NCBI GenBank assembly: GCA_964537685.1
Contig: CAZICM010000046.1
Location: 1-64,000 of the forward strand
Direction: 5' to 3'
DNA length: 64,000 nt
Source: CAZICM01 sp964537685
GTDB taxonomy: Bacteria; Myxococcota_A; Polyangia; Polyangiales; Polyangiaceae
Shown here one piece after another: positions 45,289 through 54,600 of the stretch (its first letter is position 1; each line of letters begins with the position of its first letter). A model generated the notes under the pieces. That model worked only from the letters and a program-made list of their open reading frames with translations. It did no database searches and was not told where the DNA came from. The position numbers were made by a program, and so were the translations under genes.

Positions 45289-46361
45289 GTCTATCGAGCG
45301 GTTCAACCCGTACATTTATCGGATCAATCCGATTGTTTTTGATCCGTTTTGGCTTGGTGCTCTTGATGTCTTTGCCCGCGCTGCTGACTTCGCTTGCGGG
45401 CGTGGCCGAGGGGCCGGCAAAGGCGCCGTATTACACGGAGCCGCCGGGTAAGCTGCCCTTTGTTCATCTGACGCGGCTCGTCCGCGATTTGCCTTCGGCC
45501 TTTTTGGGCGGGCTTGCGCTGGCCATTGTGTTTGCCGTGCTTTTGGATCAGTTGTTGCTCGCGGCCGCGGTGCAGCTCGCCGATCCCGCGCGTCCGGCCG
45601 AGCGAAAGGTGCGGGTTCTTTCGGTGGTCGCCAAAGAAGGGCTTGTGCATCTGTGGCCATTTCTCCGGGCGATCGGATGGAGTTTTGGGCTGATTGCGCT
45701 TGGAAGCGGGCTAATCCGGGCGCTGTATAAAAAGCTGAGCCACCAGGGTGAATTGGCAGGGTGGACAGGCAAAACGATGGTATTGATGCTGCCTCTTTTG
45801 GCGGCCGTGCTTTTCCTGGTTTGGTTTGCGGGTGTTTCGGCATGGCTGTTTTGGACCCGGCTGATCAGCGCCGCGGATGCGAGGCGGAAGGTGAGGCGGA
45901 CGGGGGTTGTTGCATTAAAAGTGTTTTGGCGCAGGCCATTGCGATCGTGGGGATTATTTGTTTTATTGTCGACATTTTCGATCGTATTGTCGGGCGCCGT
46001 GCTTTTTTCATGGCGCTTTTCAGAGCCCCGGGGCATATCGACATTGCTCTGGGCGATGGGATTTTTGATGACTGCGGCGCTGCAGGCCGCGGTGTGGGTG
46101 TATTTGGTGAGGGCCGGAATGCTGTTGTATTCGTCAGATATCTGTTCAGATTTAAGAACCGTGCCTGATGAATCGTTTCGGCTGTGGGGCAGGCTGTGGG
46201 GATTGTTTAGATCGAAAAAGCAGAGTGGGGCTGCGCAAGCTTCGCCGGCTGGGGCGGCGCCGGAGGCTGAAACTCCGGACGCTGGTAAAACCGGTGATTC
46301 AGAGACAAGCCAAGAGCCGGATGAAGATTCACCGGCCGAGGAAGCCAAGGAAAAGGAATAA
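45279..46361 (+). CDS. Polytopic membrane protein paired with M1 peptidase
   Basis: About 360 residues. ATG 45279 is chosen because GGAGGG lies 7-12 bases upstream; it overlaps the peptidase stop by 10 bases. Six hydrophobic segments are visible (LFLIRFGLVLLMSLPALL, GLALAIVFAVLLDQLLLAAA, WSFGLIALGSGLI, LMLPLLAAVLFLVWFAGVSA, GLFVLLSTFSIVLSGAVLF, GFLMTAALQAAVWVYLV). A cytoplasmic acidic tail follows (SQEPDEDSPAEEAKEKE). No family is recognised. Position suggests it works with the peptidase, perhaps as anchor or partner. Confidence 0.7.
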   Translation: MALSLSSGSTRTFIGSIRLFLIRFGLVLLMSLPALLTSLAGVAEGPAKAPYYTEPPGKLPFVHLTRLVRDLPSAFLGGLALAIVFAVLLDQLLLAAAVQLADPARPAERKVRVLSVVAKEGLVHLWPFLRAIGWSFGLIALGSGLIRALYKKLSHQGELAGWTGKTMVLMLPLLAAVLFLVWFAGVSAWLFWTRLISAADARRKVRRTGVVALKVFWRRPLRSWGLFVLLSTFSIVLSGAVLFSWRFSEPRGISTLLWAMGFLMTAALQAAVWVYLVRAGMLLYSSDICSDLRTVPDESFRLWGRLWGLFRSKKQSGAAQASPAGAAPEAETPDAGKTGDSETSQEPDEDSPAEEAKEKE

Positions 46362-46366
46362 ACGCC

Positions 46367-46906
46367 ATGAAGGCATTTCAATTAAATACCCAGGAATCGA
46401 GGCTGCTTTTGCATACCAAGGCGACGGGGCTGCTGGCGCGTTTCGCTCACGATTTGGAGATTGCGTGCAGTGGTTTTTCGGCGCTGGTGTCGGTGGATGG
46501 CGATTCGTGGAATGCGACGCTGCAGGTTCCTGTGAGCGGGTTGTCGGTGGTGGGCGTGCTGCACGGCGATGCCGTGGATAAGAGCGTGCTATCGGCTTCG
46601 GATCGGGCCGAAATCGAAAATAAGATCCGCCGCGAGGTGTTTTCGGGGCGGCCGAATGTGCAGGTGACAGCGCACGGTCATTCGCGTTCGCAGGGCGAAG
46701 TGAAGGTGACGGTGGGCTCGAAGTCGGAAACGGTGCAGGTGTCGCATCGGGCCTTGGAGAGGGGGGAGGAGAAATTCGAGGTGATTGGGCGGCTCGATGT
46801 GTCGATGAAAAAGCTCGGGCTCGATGAAGTGAAAGGGCCGCTCGGGGCATTTAAGGTGAGCGATTCGGTTTCCGTGATCTATTCGATGATATTGATTCCC
46901 GCCTAA
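46367..46906 (+). CDS. YceI-like domain protein lacking a signal peptide
   Basis: A 179-residue protein with the YceI lipocalin-like pattern: RLLLHTKATGLLARFAHDLE at the start, NVQVTAHGHSRSQGEVKVTV in the middle and RLDVSMKKLGLDEVKGPLG near the end. YceI proteins bind polyisoprenoid or amide lipids, usually in the periplasm. This one starts directly with the domain and has no Sec signal, so it would stay cytoplasmic unless an upstream start was missed. It follows the membrane-protein gene by 5 bases in the same operon. Confidence 0.83.
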   Translation: MKAFQLNTQESRLLLHTKATGLLARFAHDLEIACSGFSALVSVDGDSWNATLQVPVSGLSVVGVLHGDAVDKSVLSASDRAEIENKIRREVFSGRPNVQVTAHGHSRSQGEVKVTVGSKSETVQVSHRALERGEEKFEVIGRLDVSMKKLGLDEVKGPLGAFKVSDSVSVIYSMILIPA

Positions 46907-46945
46907 ATATTCTTTCCTAAAAAATATTGATTTAAATATTTGGCC
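46905..46945. promoter_or_regulatory. AT-rich intergenic island with repeated AAATATT
   Basis: AAATATT occurs three times in 36 bases (46905-46911, 46922-46928, 46934-46940) in a stretch that is nearly all A/T, unlike the surrounding coding DNA. It lies between the YceI-like and 3D-domain genes and ends about 30 bases before the latter's GTG. It may be a promoter or a site for a nucleoid protein; no -35/-10 pair can be assigned with confidence. Confidence 0.35.
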
Positions 46946-46976
46946 ATTCGGGGCTGGATGGATATTCTTTTTTGCC

Positions 46977-47888
46977 GTGCGAGCAAATTGGGCGCTTGGA
47001 ATATTTTGGGGGTTGCCGCTGATGGGCGCGGGCGCGCTTTGGGCCTGTGCGGTGCAGCGCGGGGCGGATTGGGTGTCGGGGCCGCCAAACGAGCCGGAGT
47101 CCGCGGGAAGGCCGGTGTCGAGGGAGGCCATTTCACCTTGGGGTGCCGCGGGGAGTGCGCCAAATGCCGCGCTTTCAGATTCGCCTTCGCCAATGCTTCG
47201 GGCCGAGCCTGCGGACTCATCTGAATTGAACGGCGGGCAGGAGCCGCTCATGATCCGCGAATATGGTCCGGGCGGGAAATCAATACGATCGAATGAGGGA
47301 AATGCTCCGGCTGCTTCTCAGGGCTCGTACCGCAATACTTATTATGATTTTCCTGTGGAAGCCGCGGGATTAAAAGATGCCACGCTCTACGATGCATCGT
47401 GCAATACGATCGCGTATGTTCCCAAGGATTTTCACGATAGAGTTTGTTTGCAGGGCAGTGGAAAACTAATATCGGGCGAGACCGTGAGTTTTGCGAAACG
47501 GGATTGCGCCTGTGCCTCGGAGTGTCCCCGCTCTGGCCAGAAGATTTGCTACGAGAAGCTGGATTCAAAGTTATTTCCTCATGGCCGGGGAGCCACGGGA
47601 AGGGCGATTACGCCGCTCCGGACGGTGGCCGTCGATTCGGATATTATTCCTTTGGGCACGGTTATTTATGTGCCCGAATTCGATGGGATTGCAAAACCAG
47701 ATGGTGCAATGCACGATGGCTGTTTTATCGCGGAAGATAGGGGAATCCGCGTTGTGGGCCGGCATATTGATGTATTCGCGGGCGAGTCTTCGAATACGGC
47801 GTGGATGAATAAAAAGGTGCCTTCAAACAAAGGCGTGTCGGTGATTGCGAATGATCCCCGCTGTATGACGAGGCTTTCTGGGCTATAG
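46977..47888 (+). CDS. 3D-domain lipoprotein (MltA-tail-like)
   Basis: A 303-residue exported lipoprotein with a GTG start (ATG 47022 would lose most of the signal) and a lipobox near ALWAC (Cys24). The C-terminal 110 residues contain the three-Asp (3D) block: TVAVDSDIIPLGTVIYV, FIAEDRGIRVVGRHIDVF. The 3D double-psi barrel is the catalytic half of MltA-type lytic transglycosylases and of Rpf/YabE-type proteins, so peptidoglycan cleavage is likely. A Cys-rich segment (CACASECPRSGQKIC) before it is unusual and may form disulfides. It ends 8 bases before the U32 gene. Confidence 0.85.
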   Translation: MRANWALGIFWGLPLMGAGALWACAVQRGADWVSGPPNEPESAGRPVSREAISPWGAAGSAPNAALSDSPSPMLRAEPADSSELNGGQEPLMIREYGPGGKSIRSNEGNAPAASQGSYRNTYYDFPVEAAGLKDATLYDASCNTIAYVPKDFHDRVCLQGSGKLISGETVSFAKRDCACASECPRSGQKICYEKLDSKLFPHGRGATGRAITPLRTVAVDSDIIPLGTVIYVPEFDGIAKPDGAMHDGCFIAEDRGIRVVGRHIDVFAGESSNTAWMNKKVPSNKGVSVIANDPRCMTRLSGL

Positions 47889-47896
47889 AGCCTCCG

Positions 47897-50395
47897 ATGT
47901 TTTTTTCAACCGATGCCGTGCCTGAAGTGCTCGCTCCTGCGGGCGATGAGGCTTGTTTAAAGGCTGCCGTTTCCGCGGGGGCCGATGCCGTTTATTTTGG
48001 TTTGCAGGGTTTTAATGCGCGGGCCCGGGCCAAAAACTTTGATGCGGGAGCGCTTGGCCAGACGATGGCTTATCTGCACGAGCATGGCGTAAAGGGCTAT
48101 GTGACGCTGAATACGCTCGTGTTCGATGAAGAGCTGCCGCTGGTTGAGAATGCAATCCGGGTGTGTGCGGAGGCGGGCGCGGATGCGGTGATTGTGCAGG
48201 ATTTCGGCGTGGCGAGGCTTGTTTCGGCCATTGCGCCCGAAATGAAAATGCATGCGTCGACGCAAATGACTTGCACCGATGCGGGTTCGGTGGAAATGGC
48301 GCGGAATTTAGGCGCTCACCGGGTGATTTTGGCGAGGGAGCTATCACTTTCGGATATTGCGGCCATTCAGGCGCAGACGGATATGGAGCTCGAGGTGTTT
48401 GTTCACGGTGCGCTATGTGTTGCGTATTCGGGGCAATGTTTGACGAGCGAGGCGATTGGGGGCAGGAGTGCGAACCGCGGAGCGTGTGCGCAGGCGTGCA
48501 GGCTGCCTTATGAGCTGCTTGTGGATGGGCATAAGGCCGATGTCGGAGAGCGGGCGTATTTGCTGTCGCCCGAGGATTTAGAAGCAACTCAGTCTATTTC
48601 TGAATTAATTCGATTGGGTGTGAAATCATTTAAAATCGAGGGGCGCTTAAAAGGCCCTGCTTATGTGGCCGCGGCGACAAAATTATATAAAGAGGCGGTG
48701 AGGGCTGCATTGGCGGATAATTCGATTGTGAATGATGCGCTGAGGCGGCGGGCGCTGCAGATGTATTCGAGGCCGGCGGGGCCTGGATTTTTAGAGGGTG
48801 TGAATCATCAGCGGCTGGTGGAGGGGAGGAGCTGCGATCACCGCGGGCTTCAAGTGGGTGTTTTTGTGGAGCCGGTGCGGGTGAGGGGCAGGACGCTTGC
48901 GCGGGTGAAGCTTTCGTCGAGCGTGGCTTTGGGCGATGGGCTGGTGTTTGAGGGGGGATATGCCAACGAGGGTGAAGTGGGAGGGCGGGTTTGGTCGATT
49001 TTGGTGAATGGCGCGGAGACCGATAAGGTGCAGATTTCCGCGCCGGGCCAGACCAAAGAGGCATTTTTATGGTTTGGTCCAGATCGCTTATTTAATGGCA
49101 TTCGATCGGGGAGGCGATTGTGGAAAACGGACGATCCCGTGGAGGAGAAGGCTGTTCTCGGTGAAATTGAGAGGGCGCCGGAGCGGGTTGGGGTGGCGAT
49201 GCGGGTGCGGGGAACGCTGGGGGAAGCGCCCCGTTATGAAGCGGAGACGCGGTTGGGTTTAAATGCGGAAGTAATTGGAGACCAAACGATCGGCGTCTCT
49301 CATTCGGGCGTTTCCATTGCAGATGTATTGAAGGATAAATTGGGGCAATTGGGAGATACGCCTTTTGAATTGGCGGATCTTCAGATTGAATTGCCGGAAG
49401 GAGCGATGATTTCGCCGGCATCGATGAAGAGGGCGCGCAGGGCGCTGGTTGAGCAGCTTTTGCAGGGCGCAAAAAAGGTTCATCCGGTGACGGGGCTGCA
49501 TGCAGAGGAGTTTGTGGCTCAATTTGATAGGATTGAGATGGAACCTCCGCCGCCTGGGTTATTTGTATTATGCCGGACGCGGGCGCAGGCGTTTGCGGCG
49601 CTGGAGGCCGGGGCGGAGGGGGTGTATTTAGATTTTTTGGAGCTCACGGGGATGGGCGAGGCGTTTCGGGCGCTGCGCGCAGAGAAGCCGGGAGCGATAT
49701 TGGGGGTCGCGCCGCCGCGCATTCGCAAGCCGGGCGAGGAGAAAATCGATAAGTATTTAATTTCCCTGGAGCCGGATCTTTTATTGGTGAGGGGTTTGGG
49801 AGCGCTGAATGAATGGGCGGATTTGCCTATTCGCAAGGTGGGGGACTTTTCATTGAATGTAACAAACCGGATATCGGCCGGAACGGTGATGAATAAAGGG
49901 TTATTGGCCTTTACGCCTTCATTTGATTTGGATGCCGCGCAATTGATGGGGCTTTTGGGGACGGTATTTGGGCCATTTGCGGAGCTGGTTGTGCATCATC
50001 CAATGCCATTGTTTCATATGGAGCATTGTGTGATTGCGGCACTTTTATCGAATGGGAAAGATTTTCGGGATTGTGGCAGGCCCTGTGAGAAGCATCAGGT
50101 ATCGCTTCGGGATAGGGCGGGAATGGCGCATCCCGTGGAGGCGGATGTGGGGTGCCGGAATACGGTGTTTCATGCGGCGGCCCAGAGTGCGGCCGGGCTG
50201 TTGAAGGGGGTCGTGGAGCGGGGTGTGAGGCGCTTTAGGATTGAGCTGGTCCGGGAGGGAGCGGAGGAGGCGGGCCGGGTTGTGGAGATGTACAAGAGGC
50301 TGATCGCGGGCAAGATTGAGCCGAGGGAACTTTGGAGAGCGCTGAAGACAGAAGGGGGATATGGGGTGGTGAGCGGATCGCTGAGGGTGATGTAG
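47897..50395 (+). CDS. U32-family protein, RlhA/YdcP-like
   Basis: An 832-residue member of the U32 group, which includes RlhA (hydroxylation of 23S rRNA C2501). It opens with PEVLAPAGDEACLKAAVSAG and ADAVYFGLQGFNARARAKNF. The conserved Cys cluster SGQCLTSEAIGGRSANRGAC plus QACRLPYELL suggests an iron-sulfur site. A middle region resembles DUF3656, and DCGRPCEKHQVSLRDRAG near the end gives further Cys. It is longer than E. coli RlhA (about 650). Historical naming as a collagenase peptidase is probably misleading here. Function as an RNA-modifying enzyme is inferred. Confidence 0.88.
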   Translation: MFFSTDAVPEVLAPAGDEACLKAAVSAGADAVYFGLQGFNARARAKNFDAGALGQTMAYLHEHGVKGYVTLNTLVFDEELPLVENAIRVCAEAGADAVIVQDFGVARLVSAIAPEMKMHASTQMTCTDAGSVEMARNLGAHRVILARELSLSDIAAIQAQTDMELEVFVHGALCVAYSGQCLTSEAIGGRSANRGACAQACRLPYELLVDGHKADVGERAYLLSPEDLEATQSISELIRLGVKSFKIEGRLKGPAYVAAATKLYKEAVRAALADNSIVNDALRRRALQMYSRPAGPGFLEGVNHQRLVEGRSCDHRGLQVGVFVEPVRVRGRTLARVKLSSSVALGDGLVFEGGYANEGEVGGRVWSILVNGAETDKVQISAPGQTKEAFLWFGPDRLFNGIRSGRRLWKTDDPVEEKAVLGEIERAPERVGVAMRVRGTLGEAPRYEAETRLGLNAEVIGDQTIGVSHSGVSIADVLKDKLGQLGDTPFELADLQIELPEGAMISPASMKRARRALVEQLLQGAKKVHPVTGLHAEEFVAQFDRIEMEPPPPGLFVLCRTRAQAFAALEAGAEGVYLDFLELTGMGEAFRALRAEKPGAILGVAPPRIRKPGEEKIDKYLISLEPDLLLVRGLGALNEWADLPIRKVGDFSLNVTNRISAGTVMNKGLLAFTPSFDLDAAQLMGLLGTVFGPFAELVVHHPMPLFHMEHCVIAALLSNGKDFRDCGRPCEKHQVSLRDRAGMAHPVEADVGCRNTVFHAAAQSAAGLLKGVVERGVRRFRIELVREGAEEAGRVVEMYKRLIAGKIEPRELWRALKTEGGYGVVSGSLRVM

Positions 50396-50441
50396 AAAAT
50401 GAAAGAATTGATATTCAATTTTATTGTAATCGAGTGAATCC

Positions 50442-51686
50442 GTGCCCCGCATAGCCGTTATCAATACCCATCCAATTCAGCATTTCGCTCCGCTTTGGGC
50501 GGCCGTGCACAAGCTCGGTACGGTATCGCTCAAGGTGTTTTATTGCACGGATTGGGGTGTGAAGGAGTATGCCGATCCGGGTTTTGGGAAGACCTTCCGG
50601 TGGGATGTGGATTTGCTGTCGGGATACGACTGTGAATTTTTGCCCATTGCGCAAAGGCCCCAAAGCTTGGGTTTTTGGGAAGTGGACAATCCTTTGGTGG
50701 GGGAGAGGCTTTCGGCCTTTGCTCCTGATGTGCTGCTTTTGTTTGGATATGGAACACTGACAAATTGGCGGGCACTTCTATGGGCGAGGCGGCATTCGGT
50801 CCGGGTTCTTTTGTATTCGGATTCGGAGCTTAGGCATTTTCGCCCTTGGGCGGTGCGGGCCGTGAAGGAAGTGGTGGTCCGGGCCTTTTTTATGGGGGCT
50901 GATGGAGCGATGCCGGTCGGGAATTGCAATGCGGAGTATTATCGGCATTATGGGCTTTCGCCGGAGGTTTTATATCCGTGTCCGCTTCCGGTGGATGGGG
51001 ATCGCTTTGGGGAAGCGGAAAAGGATAGGCAGGCGCTCCGGGCAGCCCTGAGGAATGAGATCGGTATTCCTGAAGATGCTTTTGTATTTGCTTCGGTGGG
51101 AAAATACATTGGGCGTAAACGGCATGCCGATTGTATTGAAGCGTTGATGAAACTGCCTTCGGCCCTTCGGGAAAAGAGCCGGCTGCTCATTATCGGGGAT
51201 GGGCCGGAGCGGGCTCAATTGGAGGGGCTTGCTGCCAAGGCCAATGCGCAATCGGCCGGTGTTGTGCTTACGGGATTTGTGAACCAGAGCCGTATGCCTG
51301 GGTTTTTCGCGGCGATTGATGCGCTGCTGGTCGCCTCGGAGCACGATCCTCATCCGCTGGTGGTGACCGAAGGATTGTTTTTTGGTCTTCCGGTGATTGC
51401 GTCGGATCAAATCGGTTGTATTGGTGAGGATGATACGGTCAGGCCGGATATCAATGGATTGGTTGTACCCTGCGGCGATGTGCAGGCCATGGCGGGGGCG
51501 ATGCGGGAGCTGATTGAGAATCGGGATAAATACAATCGATTTTCAGAAGAATCCAAACGAATTTCAATCTCTCAGGATACGAAGACGGCTGCGCGCTGTG
51601 TTGAAGCTGCTGCGTCCCGGGTGCTGGCGTCGCCCTTGGCTGGGCCGGCAGACCGCTTGAAGAGGCTGTGGATCTTCGGCGATTAG
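50442..51686 (+). CDS. Glycosyltransferase family 4
   Basis: A 414-residue GT-B glycosyltransferase with a GTG start. The N-terminal domain begins RIAVINTHPIQHFAPLW, as in many GT4 enzymes. The C-terminal domain holds FASVGKYIGRKRHADCIEAL, IIGDGPERAQLEGLA and the nucleotide-sugar motif ASEHDPHPLVVTEGLFFG with the E-x7-E pattern. Donor and acceptor are unknown. No other polysaccharide genes are nearby. Its stop overlaps the stop of the convergent 1281-residue gene by four bases (51683-51686). Confidence 0.9.
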   Translation: MPRIAVINTHPIQHFAPLWAAVHKLGTVSLKVFYCTDWGVKEYADPGFGKTFRWDVDLLSGYDCEFLPIAQRPQSLGFWEVDNPLVGERLSAFAPDVLLLFGYGTLTNWRALLWARRHSVRVLLYSDSELRHFRPWAVRAVKEVVVRAFFMGADGAMPVGNCNAEYYRHYGLSPEVLYPCPLPVDGDRFGEAEKDRQALRAALRNEIGIPEDAFVFASVGKYIGRKRHADCIEALMKLPSALREKSRLLIIGDGPERAQLEGLAAKANAQSAGVVLTGFVNQSRMPGFFAAIDALLVASEHDPHPLVVTEGLFFGLPVIASDQIGCIGEDDTVRPDINGLVVPCGDVQAMAGAMRELIENRDKYNRFSEESKRISISQDTKTAARCVEAAASRVLASPLAGPADRLKRLWIFGD

Positions 51687-54600
51687 CGTTTGAATAATTT
51701 ATTGAGCAGGCTTCCGTCTGCCGGATCGGCGGCGCTGATGCCCGATGCGCTCTGAGCTCTCATTTTAGGCTGAGTTTTGGATGTCCCTTCGCCGCGGGTC
51801 CGCATTTCATGGAGCCTCACTTCACGCATGGCATCCACGTTTTTCGGATTGATTTCGGTGATGAGTTTGAAGTCGGCAATGGCCTTGTCCAGGCGGCCAG
51901 AGCGTTTGAGCAGCGTTCCGCGGTATAGGAGCGCCCGCTCAAAGCGCGGTTCTTTGGACACAATTTGATCGAGTGTTTGAATTAAATCGTCGTATTGATT
52001 GGAAATGGTGCCTTCGGGCATGGCCGGGGGCAGCGGCCTTTTCAGGGCTTCAATCCAGGCGAGTGTGGCCGCGTATTCGGGCTGGGTGGGATCGGCCGAG
52101 TAGGCTTTGCGGATTAGTTGTTCGGCTCCTGCGAGATCGTTGTTTTTCAGCAGGATGTCGGCCTTTTGGAAATCCAGGGCCGCTTCGACGGCGCGTTCGA
52201 CGTCCACTTGTTCCAGGGATCTGGCGCCGGATGTTGTTTGCTGGGGTTCGAGAGAACGGATGTATTCGGCGCGGCGGTTTGGGTCGCTGAGGGTGCGGTG
52301 AGCTTCGACGACGCGGGCAAAAATGCGGGCGGCCAAGGGGCGGAGACTGGAGAGTTCAGCGGGCAGCCGGTCGGGATGTACTTCCTTGGCGAGCGATAAA
52401 TAGGCTTTTGAGATGGTTGTCGGTGTTGAGTCGGGGGTCGTGCCTAAAACGGCGAAGTAGTCGCCCTTTTCGATGCGTTCGGCGAGGGCGTTTAGGGCGG
52501 CGCGTTTTTCGGACAGAAGTTGGTTTTCAAGAGGTGTTTCGGGGCCCGTGCGCGGCTTGACGGCCGGAGCCGCGGGGCGGGATTGAGCGGATGCCGCTTC
52601 TGTGGCCGGCGCGCTTTTCCCGGTGGATGATGGTGGTGCGGCGCCTTGAGGCTCTGTTTTGGAGCCGGACGATGCCGGTTCTGGAGCGGGCTCTGCTTGG
52701 CGCTGCGGCGGTGTGTGGGCGCGCGGGCTCGGGGATGTGCGGGGAGGTGGTGTGCGGACATCGGAGCGCGCTGTGGAAGCGCCTGTTCGCGCGGTGCGCG
52801 GTGCGTCCCTGAGCAAGGATACGTCCGTCGGAAATGAGGCCGGATTGGTGCGGGCGGATTTGGGGTCTTCGCTTTCCCGTGCGCCCAGGCCAACCGGGGC
52901 TTTGCCGCTTCCGCCCAAATCGAGATGGCGCGTGATGGCGAGGGCGTAGACGGTGAGGCGAACAATGCGCTCGTGAGCCACGCCTATGTCGAGGAGTTCC
53001 GCGAGGGTGATTTTGCGCGAGCGCAGAACATCAACCACAGATGTTTCGTCGCGGTGAAAGCGAAAGCGGCGGGGATCGCTGTCTGGATGCAGCGTCATCG
53101 GCCGCTGGCCCAGCTTTTCTAAAGTGATGTTGATGATCGGGTCGTGGCTTCGTACGCGAATGCCCGCCATCAGCAAGGCCAGGGGCTCGCAGCTCTGAAG
53201 CTCCGGCCCTCCGTAGTTGGAGAGCAGGTTAAGGCCGTCGTAGTAGGCGTAGGCTGTTTGAGAAGACATTTCGAAGAGCGCGAGGACTTTGCGGACGAGC
53301 TGCACGTTGAGCACGCCAAACATCGTTTCCCGGTCGAGAAAGCCTTTTTCAATGAGGTAGTTGCCGTGCAGCATCCGCGCCTGAAGCGCTTCCGTGAAGG
53401 TTTGGCGGAGGATATCGGGTTCGATGAGGCCCAAATCCGAGATGACTTCCATCAGGGGGGCGATGAGGATGCCGGTTTTGACTTTTGCGGCGATGCCTTC
53501 GTTGAAGAAGATGCTGTGGCTTAGCCCTTCAGGCGTTGTGAAGATGGTCGTGCCTGTGAGGCGGCGGTCGAGCATGTACACCAGCAGGTGCGAAAGCGGT
53601 GTGCGCGAAAGCGTTCCTTCAGCGGTTGGGGGGCCTTGGATTTCGGGTTTTGATGGTGCGCGCCGCCTTTCCCTCGGTTGCTCTTCGTCCGTTTGGCCAG
53701 CCGCTTCTTGATAGCTTTTCGCCGACCAGCCAGAAGAGCGGACCGCGTCGTCGGACGGGCGTTGAGGCTTGGATTTTGAACTGGCGGTGGCTGGCGGCGT
53801 TTCAGGCGATGGGGGCCGTACATTCACTTTGCCGCCCTTGAGCTGTGCAGCCCTGAGCGAGGCAGGAACTGTAGGCGGTGTGGCAGGTCCGCTTTCCGCA
53901 GGGTGTTCGGGCGTCTCGGCAGCCGGTGCGTTTCTCGCGCGCTCGGCAGCGCCGCTCCGGACAGAGCGAGGCGGTGTTGTAGAGATATTTCTGGGGGCGG
54001 AAAAGCCTGATGACGAACGATGGGCAGCGTTTGCCTGCGGTGTCCCCGAGGCCAGGGAACGCATGGTCGATGCGAAGGCATCGTCGGATGTGGCCACGAC
54101 GCGCCGGATAAAGCGCCGAGGTTCCTGACCTGCGGGAGGCTGAGCGAGATCGATCTCCACGAGATGATCGACAGCGCCTCCCGAAGCATCGAACACAAGG
54201 CGCACGCGCGGCAGCGAGTAGCGCGCGGGGTGAGAGGAGGTCTGTACGACCAGCGCGACTTCGCCTGTGGAGAGCTCGACGAGCGTGCCCGTGGGAAAGA
54301 TGCCAAGAGCACCTACAAGCAAGCGCAGAACGGTCCGATCGGCGGCACTGTCTGTATCCTGCTCGAGCTTGGCGAGAGCGTTGTCGGCGGTGAGCGGCTC
54401 GCGCCCTGAGCCCGGTGTCAGCAAGTCATTGAAGGCGCGCGCCATGGCGACGATGCGGGAGAGCAGCGCTGCCTGGCGCATGCCTTTGTACACCGGCCCG
54501 AGCGTTGCCTGGCGTTTAATCCAGTGCGCTTCAAAGGCGATGACAGAGCGGGTGATGCTTTCATCGCTGAGCCTTCCGAGCGCGGTCAGCATGGCTGCCG

